DNA from: Cristatella mucedo
Lineage: Eukaryota > Bryozoa > Phylactolaemata > Cristatellidae
NCBI GenBank assembly: GCA_009760855.2
Contig: WPIO01000135.1
Span: 188,001-248,000 of the forward strand
Direction: 5' to 3'
Length of the DNA: 60,000 nucleotides
A model generated the notes under the pieces. It saw nothing but the letters and a program-made list of their open reading frames with translations. It made no database searches and was not told where the DNA came from. This document shows, one piece after another, positions 1-52,630 of this stretch. The position numbers were made by a program, and so were the translations under genes. Each line of letters opens with the position of its first letter. Within the stretch, counting starts at the first letter, position 1.

Positions 1-41862
<41,862 letters not shown>

Positions 41863-41883
41863 TAAACGCACTAAAAGATATGC

Positions 41884-41893
41884 AATAAATAAA
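41884..41893 (+). promoter_or_regulatory. Overlapping polyadenylation signals
   Basis: Two overlapping AATAAA hexamers (AATAAATAAA) lie 22 bases after the cadherin stop codon. They would give a very short 3' UTR and support 41862 as the true end of the coding region. Confidence 0.7.
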
Positions 41894-42564
41894 ATTGGCC
41901 TTATACCTGGAAGTAGTCTCATAATTATTTACTTTGCACGCGCATGAGTGACTTCACTCTGAACTATTCCTGGAAGATCTATGAATTCCTACCGTAGACT
42001 TAAAGGAGGACTCAGGGGAAGCGATTCAGAGTCCCCTGTGCATATGCCATGCCAATGGGATGTGACCAATGTACGCGGTTCACAAGGCTGTTGGTCAGCG
42101 TCACGCAAAGTATGCGAGTTACCGAAATATATTCGCATTCTCAGGTGCGCAAAAGCACCCGGCTGTTGGCCTTGACTTCGCTAAGCAATGGACTATTTCG
42201 CTAGGGATGCGCTAGGGAAGAGAACAATGCCGAAACAAAGCATGTCGCCACAAGGAAAAAATTATAACAAACTTAAAAAACCATCGGTAGCGAAACTACT
42301 ATGCATCGGCAGAAGAAGAGAGTCAAAACTAATCATTAGAATCTTAAATGAAATGCATCGAAACAGCGGTAGATACGCTTTTCGTTTCGTGTCGTGCCAA
42401 TCCACTCACTTACAGTCTCACAGGGAACAATGAAAGCTTTAGTCTTGGCTTTAAAATTGGCCTTGTACGACCTTAGTTCACGGCTAAAAAGGGTGTCTAC
42501 GGAGCAATTCTTTGTTTTCAAGCCAAAATAGGTAACAGATCCGTATTTGAAAATATTTCGTGCC
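41894..42564 (+). other. Intergenic, 3' of cadherin gene
   Basis: No recognised element or ORF. Confidence 0.4.
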
Positions 42565-43465
42565 TACGCAATGTAATGCAATGTAATGTATCTCCGTCAG
42601 TAACTCCACAAAGTCACAAAGACCATGTGGGTGTTGGGCACGAGAGTTGTGTGTAGCCCACTCACAGCCTAAGCGGCTTTCGGTACGCATTCGGTAGCCA
42701 ACAGACTTTGTCTCACGCAACAAAGAGAAAGTAGGAAGCATAGCAGAGTCAGGACAGCAGTTGAGGTAGTGAGTAGCATAGAAGTAGCAGCTCAGGACCG
42801 CTGAAAGGGATGAGCCGTACTCGGCAGCAGGAGAGTATTTGTCGTTACGTAAGAATTGTGGAAGTGAGTTCCACAGTCTAGGATCTGCAGAGCTAACGCT
42901 TCTGCACCAACAGTCTTTAACCGGAGGAATGAAACTGCTAATTTATTGTCCACATATGACCTGAGGGCTCGAACAGGCTGAAACTAATGCAGCAGTTCAG
43001 CTAGGTACGAAGGAACCAAGCCGCGGTGGGCCTTGTGGGTCAGCATAAGAACTTTGCTCTGTATCCTTTGCTCAACAGGCAGCCATCCTAGCTCTTTCAG
43101 CAAAGGAGACACGTGCTCAAACCGCTGGGACTTGAAGACCAGCCTTGCAGCCATATTCATAGTCCGCTGTAGTGGCATAATAGCTTTCTTTGGCAGCCCA
43201 GCCAAAAGCGAATTACAATAATCAAGCCGAGACAGAACTAAAGAGCTAGTTTATTTTTTACAGGCCACTGTTGGGAGACAGCTCCTAATCTTGGATAGGG
43301 ATCAGGTGTGATGGCTAGCTGTAGAGGCCGTCTTCTGAATGAAGCTTTTAAAATTGAGGCAGCTGTCGAACACGACACCTAAATTACGAGCACGCGGTGA
43401 GGGTCGCGCAATAGCATCACCAATTAGAACAGCGAAGCCTTTTAATCCAGCCACACGCTTAGGGT
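42565..43465 (-). mobile_element. LINE family B copy
   Basis: Minus-strand MAGLPKKAIMPLQRTMNMAA, RLVFKSQRFEHVSPLLKELG and VPSYLAELLH. The 3' end carries AATGTAATGCAATGTAATG, the complement of the ATTAC-type tail. It matches 37050-37919 and 45660-46692. Confidence 0.87.
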
Positions 43466-43754
43466 GTCCTATGAGCAGCAACCATTCTTAACAATAGAAC
43501 TACTGAGCAATTATTAATTTTCAAGGATGGGTGAACTTTTATGAAGACGCAATGTTGATGGTAGAAATGCACCATATGAGTGAAGGTAGATGATAGCATC
43601 CATATTTCAAGGATAGGATCATGAATTTTTCTAGCTGTAGGCACTATTTGCAGGTTGGAAAATATAGAGGGATCTTATCACTGCGATTAGTATTGGATTA
43701 GTTTAATTACGTGCTGCGATTCCTGGCTTAAAGCCTCTGCAGGATAAGCTCAGG

Positions 43755-43828
43755 GTAACAACAATAATTATGCACTTGATAAAGCGCCCTCAGAGAACTC
43801 AATCTCTCTCTGGGTGCTTTTTATTGGT
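43755..43828 (-). mobile_element. LINE family A 3' tail
   Basis: AACAATAATTATGCACTTG, then AAGCGCCCTCAGAGAACTCA: the terminal hairpin only. Confidence 0.78.
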
Positions 43829-44715
43829 ATTGTCTAAATGTGCTTAATGGATCACAAACGAGTGCGGGGGCGGCTCAACGAGAGCTTAATGGCAGGAGCC
43901 TTGTTTGACCTCGAAACGAAACCCGATTTGAAGGTTTATGCGAATGTCATCCCAAACGACGCTGACGGTTCACTACGGCTACTTAGATGGCTTATCCGAG
44001 ACCAATCTAGATTTGAAACCCGGATTCCAGTTCATTCAAATTTTCATGCCACGGTCAAGAGAACGTCTATCATCAACCCATGTGTCTGCCACAGCTTAGT
44101 AAGCTGTTTCACCCGACCTCATTAGAGCTGCAGGCGTTAAAATGCGTGCTCTACGTGCCTTTCTCAACCGACAGTTCAATACCCGCTATCTCTCATTCTC
44201 TCAGCTGGTTTTTTCTTTCGATTGTAGTCCTGGACTTCGTTGGCCTGTTGCGCTCGCTTTCTACTGCCCGAGAGAGTCTGCACTATACTATTTAAACTAA
44301 TTTCGCTCAACCGTAATACAGTCGACTACGCGTATAAGAATATCGGATAAAGGAACAGAACACTCACTACAAGACTTCTGGCGTCCAAGATTTGTTTGAA
44401 ATATTAGTCTTATTGTTGTATAATTATCATAATTATTCCTTTATTACAATTATAATTATTATAAAATAGTTATTATTGTAATCTAATATTATTACTCCGC
44501 ATATGGGAATACTTCGCATATAGGAATGCCTACTTGCCAGCCTGAGTGTATCGGCATAAGCGGAATTGACCAAGGGTAGAGAGCTTTCTAGAAGTTAACC
44601 AGGTAGAGAATTTTAAAATAACCATTCCGCGTGAGCTACTTGGAATATGGGAAAATCGTAGTGCCTCGAGATACGATTCAAACGATATTTCTAAAAGCAA
44701 GAACACAATTGTATA
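43829..44715 (+). other. Intergenic, unassigned
   Basis: Contains a 95-codon open frame (43838-44125) with no recognised domain, then very AT-rich sequence (44400-44500). Confidence 0.4.
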
Positions 44716-44717
44716 AT

Positions 44718-44850
44718 TCCTTTATATAGCGTCCCAAGAGAACTTAATCTCTATTCAGGTGCTTGACATATGCCTCGGGGCTCAAGCCCGCGACCTCAGC
44801 CAGACCTTGGTCGGGGCGAGCGCCTTAGCCACCTGACAAAACAAGCGTGG
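44718..44850 (-). mobile_element. tRNA-derived SINE, minus strand
   Basis: Tail TATAGCGTCCCAAGAGAACT and TAATCTCTATTCAGGTGCTT, B box complement GGGCTCAAGCCC, then CAGACCTTGGTCGGGGCGAG. The order is as in the 58945-59080 copy. Confidence 0.82.
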
Positions 44851-45024
44851 CAAATTCTCTCAATTGCCTTGCATGGGCTGGTTACATGTTTCCAATCTGT
44901 TAAAATAAAAAATGAGCAATAGACTGCCCATTTTCAAGACCAGGATAATAAGCGATTCTGGAAATACTAGCTGATTTAACAGTCTTTTTTGTTTAGCGAC
45001 AGAAACAGAATAGCCTTTAAGGCC

Positions 45025-45135
45025 GTCACCGATACGCAGCAGCGATAAAGGACCGCCCACTGCACGATTCGAACCCACGACCTCAGGACGGAGGTCATGA
45101 AAAGCACCCACCTTATCTAGTGTACCATCCCGGCA
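45025..45135 (-). mobile_element. tRNA-like SINE, second type
   Basis: The minus strand has A-box-like GGTACACTAGATAAGGTGGG and B-box-like GAGGTCGTGGGTTCGAATCG. The sequence after the head differs from the main SINE, so this is another family or a chimera. Confidence 0.55.
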
Positions 45136-45659
45136 AGTGAAGAGTGAGCACCTTACCGCTGCACTAAGCTTGGAGCAATACTTTCGCTAATCACCAGGTT
45201 CAAAGGAGAACTGACAGAGCTATTTTTAGAGGACGCCTTCCTGTCTGGCGGCAGCAAAACCGACGATGATGCAGCATTCGTCTGTTTCGAAAGACTCATG
45301 TTTTATCGCAAAGAAAGTAACCGACCAGCTAGAACGATGAATTTTGAACAAAGCTCCCCGAACGTTGTCACTAGCATTATATATGCGGTCCACAATCGAC
45401 CTTAAACGTAGTGCCGGATGGACCCACGCCAAGAATTGCTAACATTCGTAAAGCTAAATAAAATGAATTTGAATGCAAATTGAACATAAGTAGTCTGCGA
45501 CACAATTAGAAAGTAGATAATCCAAACTACATTCCAGTTACCAGATGTCTCACAAACATGTGGCCTAGATGCTTGGGAATTACGCCCGGTAACCAGAAGT
45601 GTGACCACTAGCCTCTATTCCATGTAAGCCAGTGACAGACAGACGTATATTAATAATAA
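45136..45659 (+). other. Intergenic, unassigned
   Basis: No recognised element. Confidence 0.35.
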
Positions 45660-46692
45660 TACTCAGTTGTATTTGTCATTTAAACCGTCGGAATCTGCTG
45701 CAGCAACTGAGAAACTGAATGCTTGCCTTGCCGATATTCGATCCTGGATGTCGGAAAACTTCCTGAAATTAAATGACGATAAAACCGAACTGCTTCTCAT
45801 AGGACACCCTAAGCATGTGGCTGGATTAAAAGGCTTTGCTGTTCTAATAGGTGATGCTATTGTGCGACCATCACCACGTGCTCGTAATCCAGGTGTCGTC
45901 TTCGACAGCTGCCTCAATTTCAAAAGCTTCATTCAGAAGACTGCCTCTACAGCTAGCCATCACATCCGATCCCTATCCAAGATTAGAAGCTGTCTCCCAA
46001 CAGTGGCTTGTAAAAAAATTAACTAGCTCTTTAGTTCTGTCTCGGCTTGATTATTGTAATTCCCTTTTGGCTGGGCTACCAAAGAAAGCTATAATGCCAC
46101 TACAGTGGACTATGAATATGGCTGCAAGGCTGGTCTTCAAGTCCCAGCGGTTTGAGCACGTGTCACCTCTGCTGAAAGAGCTAGGATGGTTGCCGGTTGA
46201 GCAAAAGATACAGAGCAAAGTTCTTATGCTGACCCACAAGGCCCACCACGGCTTGGCTCCTTCGTACCTAGCTGAACTGCTGCATCAGTTTCAGCCTGTT
46301 CGAGCCCTCAGGTCCTGTGTGGACAATAAATTAGCTGTCTCATTCCTCTGCTTAAAGACAGTTGGCAACAGAAGCTTTAGCTCTGCAGGTCCTAGACTGT
46401 GGAACTCGCTTCCACAATTCTTACGCAACGACAACTACTCTCCTGCTGCCGACTATAGCTTATCCTTTTCAGCCGCCCCCAGCTACTACTTCCAAACCAC
46501 TCACTACGTCAGTTGTCCCCTGACTCTACTATGGTCCCCACTTTCTCTTTGTTGTGTGAGACAAAGTCTGTTGGCTACCGAATGCGTACCGAAAGCCGCT
46601 TAGGCTGTGAGTGTGCTGTGCAAAACTCTCCTGCGTAACACCCACATGGTCTTTATGACCTTGTGGAGTTACTGACGGAGATACATTACATT
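45660..46692 (+). mobile_element. LINE family B copy, longest
   Basis: It begins within the RT catalytic region (LYLSFKPSESAAATEKLNAC, FLKLNDDKTELLLIGHPKHV), continues through VLSRLDYCNSLLAGLPKKAI and LWNSLPQFLRNDN, and ends at ACTGACGGAGATACATTACATTAC. One frameshift near 45890-46010 splits the frame. 5' truncated. Confidence 0.9.
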
Positions 46693-47045
46693 ACAATAAT
46701 AATAACAATACACTTGATAAAGCGCCCACGGAGAACTCAATCTCTTTCTAGGCGCTTTACGATTGCTGCAAAGTAAACACGATCGAATGGCGAGTGGTGT
46801 CATGCCGGATGAAAACATGGTTAGGAGTGACATGCACAGGGTCACCATGCAAGTGTGGTTAGTGGCAGCATGCAACAGTGTCAGCAAGCAAAAGCACATA
46901 CAGGACGAATCACATGGACCCACTAAATGCTGTCATAAATAGGTTCGTTTTAATGTCTTGGTAAATGTGGTCAAGTCAGGAGATGTCGTGACAGAAGTCG
47001 GGAGGGAGCATACGAACTGAAGGTACGGTCTCTAAAAGGATCCAA
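46693..47045 (-). mobile_element. LINE family A 3' end abutting the family B tail
   Basis: Directly after the family B ATTAC tail comes the complement of a family A (ATT)n tail and hairpin (AATAATAATAACAATACAC, AAGCGCCCACGGAGAACTCA), then 3' UTR and the last coding remnant. The two elements meet tail to tail. Confidence 0.85.
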
Positions 47046-47096
47046 CAGAACTGCTCTATGTGTGACCGGAGCACATTAGTCACCTTAAATAATAAA

Positions 47097-47180
47097 TGCA
47101 GGTCTCAGGGGTAAGATGCTTGGTCTTCGCGACCCAGGCTGCACGTTCAAGCTCTGCAGAGGGCGATTCTTTAATGCCCT
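47097..47180 (+). other. tRNA-like remnant
   Basis: GGTCTCAGGGGTAAGATGC and GCTGCACGTTCAAGCTCTGC loosely resemble A and B boxes; too decayed to name. Confidence 0.35.
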
Positions 47181-48401
47181 CTGCAGCAAATAGTGGCGAT
47201 CGACGTTAAGGCTCTTCTGCCTGCTATACAAATGTGGCCGTTGAATCATCAAACCTTTGACTTGATAGGAAACGTCGAAGCTGCAGTCAAGTATGTCGCC
47301 GACGTGGTCATTGGGTCCATGATTCGAATACGGCAGCTGGATTGGAAGCACGTTGTTAGTGCGTGCTGTGTGTGTGTGCGAGTATGTGCTCCATGAACAG
47401 GTAGTGACTTAGGTAATAATAGTACTACTACTAATAATAATATCATAATAATATTTATATTTATATAATATAATATTTATATAATATTTATCAAGTGCAT
47501 TATTATTATTAGTGGCTTAGGTAGCTGAAGCGAGAAGAAGACAATTTTGCAGTCCATTAGAATCTGTCGACTGACTTTTCTAACAAACGGCTAACCGCCA
47601 TACGTAGTGAAAAATATTGTTTGCATCCACATCGGCGACTTCGTGTGGTTAAATACTGGAACGAAGCAGATTCTCATAGGCTGCATGACGAAACCAATGA
47701 CGTTGAGGGTCTCCTATTCTTCAGGAAAAACCGCACATAAACGTTGGCTGCACCACCTAAGGCCACTGCATGTCAAAAAATGAAGTCACCTATCGAGAAA
47801 AGCAATTAATATCCTTTTACTCAGTATCAATACAATATGTCTCTCTTTCATCGACGTGCCGCAAAACTGTGTCACTGTACACAGTACCGATCTGCTTGCT
47901 GACTGGCTCCACCGGTGACAGTACAAAAATTTGTCACGAATTAGGTTGTTATACAACCAACAAGCACAGCCAAACGGCACGGCAGCCTGATCTCACACAG
48001 TGAGCTGAGACGAAACGCCGGAATAGTGGGCACAGCTGAACATGCACACATCGCGAGCAGCCTTCTCGATTCATAAAGATCGGCAGTATACGAGCTGCAG
48101 TGCCAAAAAAAACCGATGGTCTGCAGCTGGTGCGCGCGTGCAAGGCAAAAAACTTGCATTTCGCTGCACGGGCTTCCTCAAGGTCCGCGGCACTCCCTCC
48201 TGAGTGCAAGGGTGCCATGCAACGTCCAGGCGCGCCCATGAGAGCCTACCAGGAGAGCGTCCTGCGTGCGGAGGCCACACCCGGTCGCAAGTAGCGAGCT
48301 CGCCCGCGGACGTCATGCAAGCAAGCGGCAGGGCAGAGTAGCCTGCCTGCGCCGGGCCGGCGCCGCAGCCGAGCGCCACGCGAGGCAAACCGCTCTCGGC
48401 C
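47181..48401 (+). other. Intergenic, between convergent gene ends
   Basis: Contains an AT-rich patch (47415-47500) and GC-rich sequence from about 48100. The FAM91A1 3' UTR should lie here on the minus strand, but I see no clear AATAAA for it. Confidence 0.4.
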
Positions 48402-48590
48402 TCAGCCAGGCGGAGCGTCGTCCAGCATGACGAGCCTGCTGCCGTCGAACAGGAGTGAGTTAGTGGGCACGGGCACTACGCCCAACTTGGACAGGCTCGG
48501 CAGACTGATGGTGGCAGTGGACGAGTCCAGCAGAGAACAAGAGGACGACGATGAAGATGGCGATGTGGTCGTCATAGCAGTCATGTCCGG
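48402..48590 (-). CDS. FAM91A1: FAM91A1 last exon, C terminus
   Basis: Acceptor GCTTTGTTCCAG|CCG, phase 0. It encodes [20 protein letters not shown], then [20 protein letters not shown] and a short end DDAPPG, with TGA at 48402-48404. The VPxPxxxLLFDGS block corresponds to the conserved C-terminal motif of the family. The tail after it is shorter than in vertebrates. Confidence 0.88.
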   Translation of the reverse strand, partial: PDMTAMTTTSPSSSSSSCSLLDSSTATISLPSLSKLGVVPVPTNSLLFDGSRLVMLDDAPPG

Positions 48591-49558
48591 CTGGAACAAA
48601 GCCCTGCATTACGCTATTTGCCGACAAACCGCAAAGACGAAGCGCTACGATTACAGACGGGGTTCTTGCAGCACGTCTTTGACCTTCAGTAGCCTCTCTG
48701 TCTAGTCAGCCGAGAACAAGGCCCAAATAGCTGTGAAGCATGCAGCAACTAAGCTGACACGCACCTGGTATTCAAGTATAAATGCAATCAATTCCTTGGC
48801 GAGCTTCTGATTCGACTCGTCGAGCAAAGTCAGGCTAAACGCACGTGAACACAATGCAGATTGCGAGCACAAGATGCAAGCGTGACGGTGATTTGCAAGC
48901 ATGGATTCCTAGTGCGTGACTGCAAGTCAGCATTAGCACCGAAACTTTACAGCCGGTAGATGTAGCTCTGCAGCAGTGAAGTGATGCTCTAGCCTGGCAT
49001 TGTGTGCAGTAATGAGAGGCAAGTTTGAATGCACATTCCAATTTGAGCAAACTCGGTGTAACCGAAACGGGTGCATGCAAAAGCACGCATGCATGCAGAT
49101 GAGCACACTTTCAAGGAAGGGGTTTGAGGAAAAGGCGAGCAGCCAGACAGAGACGTGACAAAGGGTAGAAGCACAGACTGTGGGTACAGGTGGAGACAGA
49201 GAGGACAGGGGAAGGTAGAGGGACAGGGGTAGATAGAGAGACAGGAGAGCCTTATTGGACCGACACACAAAAGAGGAAGTAGCAGAGAGACGTTGAATGC
49301 AAGAAGGCAGAAGAAATATGTGAGCAAGAGAATTATGAGAAAACAAGAACTGTCGAGAGAAAGAGTAAAAATGAAAGGGAGGTAGAGAAGACGGAAGGGA
49401 GGGATGGAGGGATGACGGGAAGGAGGGGTAGATAGATGGAAGCAAGTGAGAAAGACCGAGAGCCAGATCAAGAGAGTGTGAGGATAATTAGAGGAAAGAG
49501 GTTAAAGAGAAGAGAGGGTATGAAGAGGATAGACCTAGAGATAGCTAGATAGATAGAT

Positions 49559-49629
<71 letters not shown>

Positions 49630-52599
49630 AGAAGTGGCAGCTATAAGAAGAAAGTACGCTATCGGTCGTCAACAATGCATATCTAGTCATTCTGCTCCAA
49701 AATGATCTTTCGCTGGATGACCACATTGGCTCCATAGTCAAGTCTGCCAGTGTTCAATCAAGCAACATTGCAAACGTTCGGGCATGCTTAGATAAGGGTT
49801 AGTTCATGCATTTGGATCATCTCACGTAGACTTACGTTCCTCGCTTCCAGTGGATTTTTCTGCCTGTTCAATAAGATTCTTACAGTTGGCACAAAACTCA
49901 GAAGCAGGGTTTGTGGTGAACGTCACAACCTCCATGCTACATCCCCTCTCACCGACCCTCAATTGCTCCCCACCAAGAAACATATCAATTTATAAGACAC
50001 ACTATGAAGCAACATACGGCTGGTAAGCATGTAATTTAACTCATCCCTATACCGGTGGTGGTCTAGACGTGGGGCTACTGCCACTTTATATCACTATGCA
50101 AAAACTATGTCTGGCTCAACTCGATAACGTAAATCAGTCAACACAATACTAGGATTACGGGGGGGGCTTAGTAGATGCAGCTGCGGGAATGTTCATAGTT
50201 TTGACAGGTGTACAAGATATCCTCGTGATGAGTCCGGTTTACAAAAGATTTTTTTTTTAAAAGATGGCCAGCCAAAAGCATCCAACGGAGCAACTATTAC
50301 AGGAATCATATGCCGGAGTAGCACTCTGGAACAAAGAGGCACTCATCTGACGTTGCTAACTTAAAGCGGCAAGCGATTGCTCGTCTGCACCTGACATGCA
50401 GGCCAACTAAGGAAGGTATCATGCCTAAGCAGGCAGAAACCGAGAGACAGGAAGCAGCAGTCCGAGTGGTGTCGTGATCGGGAGCCTAAGGCGGCGGGAT
50501 CGAGAAGCATTCGACTCTCGGCAGCCATAGGTCAAATCAGGCGGCAGCCATCGTCCAATCGCGGGGCAGCCAGCCTCACAGATGGAGAAGGCAAGGGGGT
50601 CGCACGCCCTGACGTCTCAGCCCTCAGTCAATAGCACGCTGCGAGGCTATGCCCCTGCACAGCTAGTGACAGCAGCAGAGTGGCTGCCGGACTACTGCAA
50701 TGCATGCAGTGCACCTACAGCAGAGCTGCAAGTGGGACAGCCCTGGCCGAAGCAGCTAGTCAAGCAAGCGGCTCTTAATTGCATGAGTGGGTGCGAATTC
50801 GACCGCTCCAACAGCTGTCTACTTGTACGATCCCGATCAAGCGAAATGCCCCGACACTGCCACCTGATCGACAGCATCACTCATGCACAAGCAAACCGAC
50901 AAAGCTGCTTCCGTGTGAGACCGAGCGCCAGCGCTTGCTGTAACAGTAAGGACGGGGAGGAATCCGTGCGATGCACTCTCTGCTATGGCGCTGCAGTTGT
51001 CACAAGTCATGCGACTACCTCTTGTCGTCGAGAAGCTCGAGTTCAGTCACTCGGGAGCAGACGAGCGCATTCAGAGAGGTGCTGAACAACGGAATGCCGA
51101 AAGCGCAGTCCAAGACCACCCATGGAGATCCGCCAGCTGTTGCTACCCTGTTGTCGGTCAAAGCAGCCGTCACATCTGTCTCCAGCGATAGCTGATGCAA
51201 GAGGTCGGCCTCTGCGCCACCGACACCTCCGTCAAGGGAATGCACGGACGCCGCACAGCTGCTGCGCCGGTCACGGTCGGCTGCACAGAAGCGCTGAAGA
51301 GTCACGTAGCCGCAGGTGTGCTCCAGGTCAACCTTGCTGCCAAGTTTCCGAACGGTCGCTAGGGCCGAGTCATTGCCTAGGGAGATTGCCAGAAAAGCAT
51401 AGACTTCGAGGAAGACAAGCGCTGTCTCGGGAACCACCTTCGCGAAAAGCAAATGCGCTCACATAGACTGCTTGCGCACACGAAACCGTGCCGAGGTTTC
51501 AAGGCATGACCAGGCGGACCGCAGCGGCTCACTGCTCGTCCGTCGCACAGAGCGGGAAATGCAAATTGATGCTGCACAGCAGGCTCGGTGACGTACTCGA
51601 GTCATTACCCAGTGGAAAGGCCACGTGCTTGTCTTCATAGAGGCCTCCTCCACGGTAGTCGTACACCTGAAACCAACGCGACACAGCACCGATCAGTCAT
51701 GTGCATGGCATGAGAAAGCAGCGATCATACTAGCTATGAACAGATGCCGTGGTTGGTCGGATTACCTGTACGAGTACCGCAGAGTGTGTGAGAATGTCGC
51801 TCAACGTGAGCAACAGGCACGATGCTGGTAGGACGGTAGGGTCGTGACCCCATGTCGTCACCAAGACACGATCGCAGTACTAGAGAAGCAAGTGACGACG
51901 ATCACTGCACGTCATATCAGTCGCTAAGCCATAAGCTTGTGGCAGCACCAGCTGCTGAAGGCAGCAGAGACAGCAGCAGCAGCTAATTGCACCAGTGTCA
52001 AACACATACCCAAAATACCGACGGTAGATGGCGCAGCTTGCTGCCTTTGGCAAGCAGCATGGACGGTGGCCCAGAGCCGACTGCAGCATACAGATACAGC
52101 TTGAACCAGATCGAACTCACCTACAAGTACAGGCTGCCGTCGTTGACCAGCAAATTAACAGATCGCATGAATCGAGACTATGGCAAACACAGAAACCGAG
52201 ACAAACAATCAAACAATCAGAGGCGAAGACACTGCGACACAGTGGCCAAGGCAGAAAGTCAGAAAAACAGACAAGAGACCCACATGCAGATAGATGGTGG
52301 CGGAGCCAGGTGGGGTATGGGGCAGTTGCCCCCCCCCCCCCCAGTCAAGACGAGCCACCAGGCGCCACCTGGTACTAGTATCCATCAAAACACTAACACT
52401 GCAGGAGGGGGGCAGAGTAGAAAAGGCCAGCATCTGTGGGTTGTCCCGGCCTGGATCGCCATGCAGGGCACATAGCAGAGGTCACTGAACGACAGCAATA
52501 GTGCCAACACTAACTTTTCTCCTGGAGATACAAATACTTGCCCTCTTTGAGAATACAAACATCTGCAGGCCAAAATGACAAACGCCGAGTTTCTCATGG

Positions 52600-52630
<31 letters not shown>

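Noticed and set aside
50582-51085. 167-codon plus-strand open frame
   Set aside because: Overlaps the end of a FAM91A1 exon on the other strand; no family signature.
51122-51466. 114-codon plus-strand open frame
   Set aside because: Antisense shadow of the well-supported FAM91A1 exon 51019-51376.
52121-52177. Minus-strand exon after a good acceptor (GCCATAG)
   Set aside because: Its apparent donor (TAG|GTGAGT) is better read as the acceptor of the FAM91A1 exon at 52120; the next intron would be only about 40 bases.
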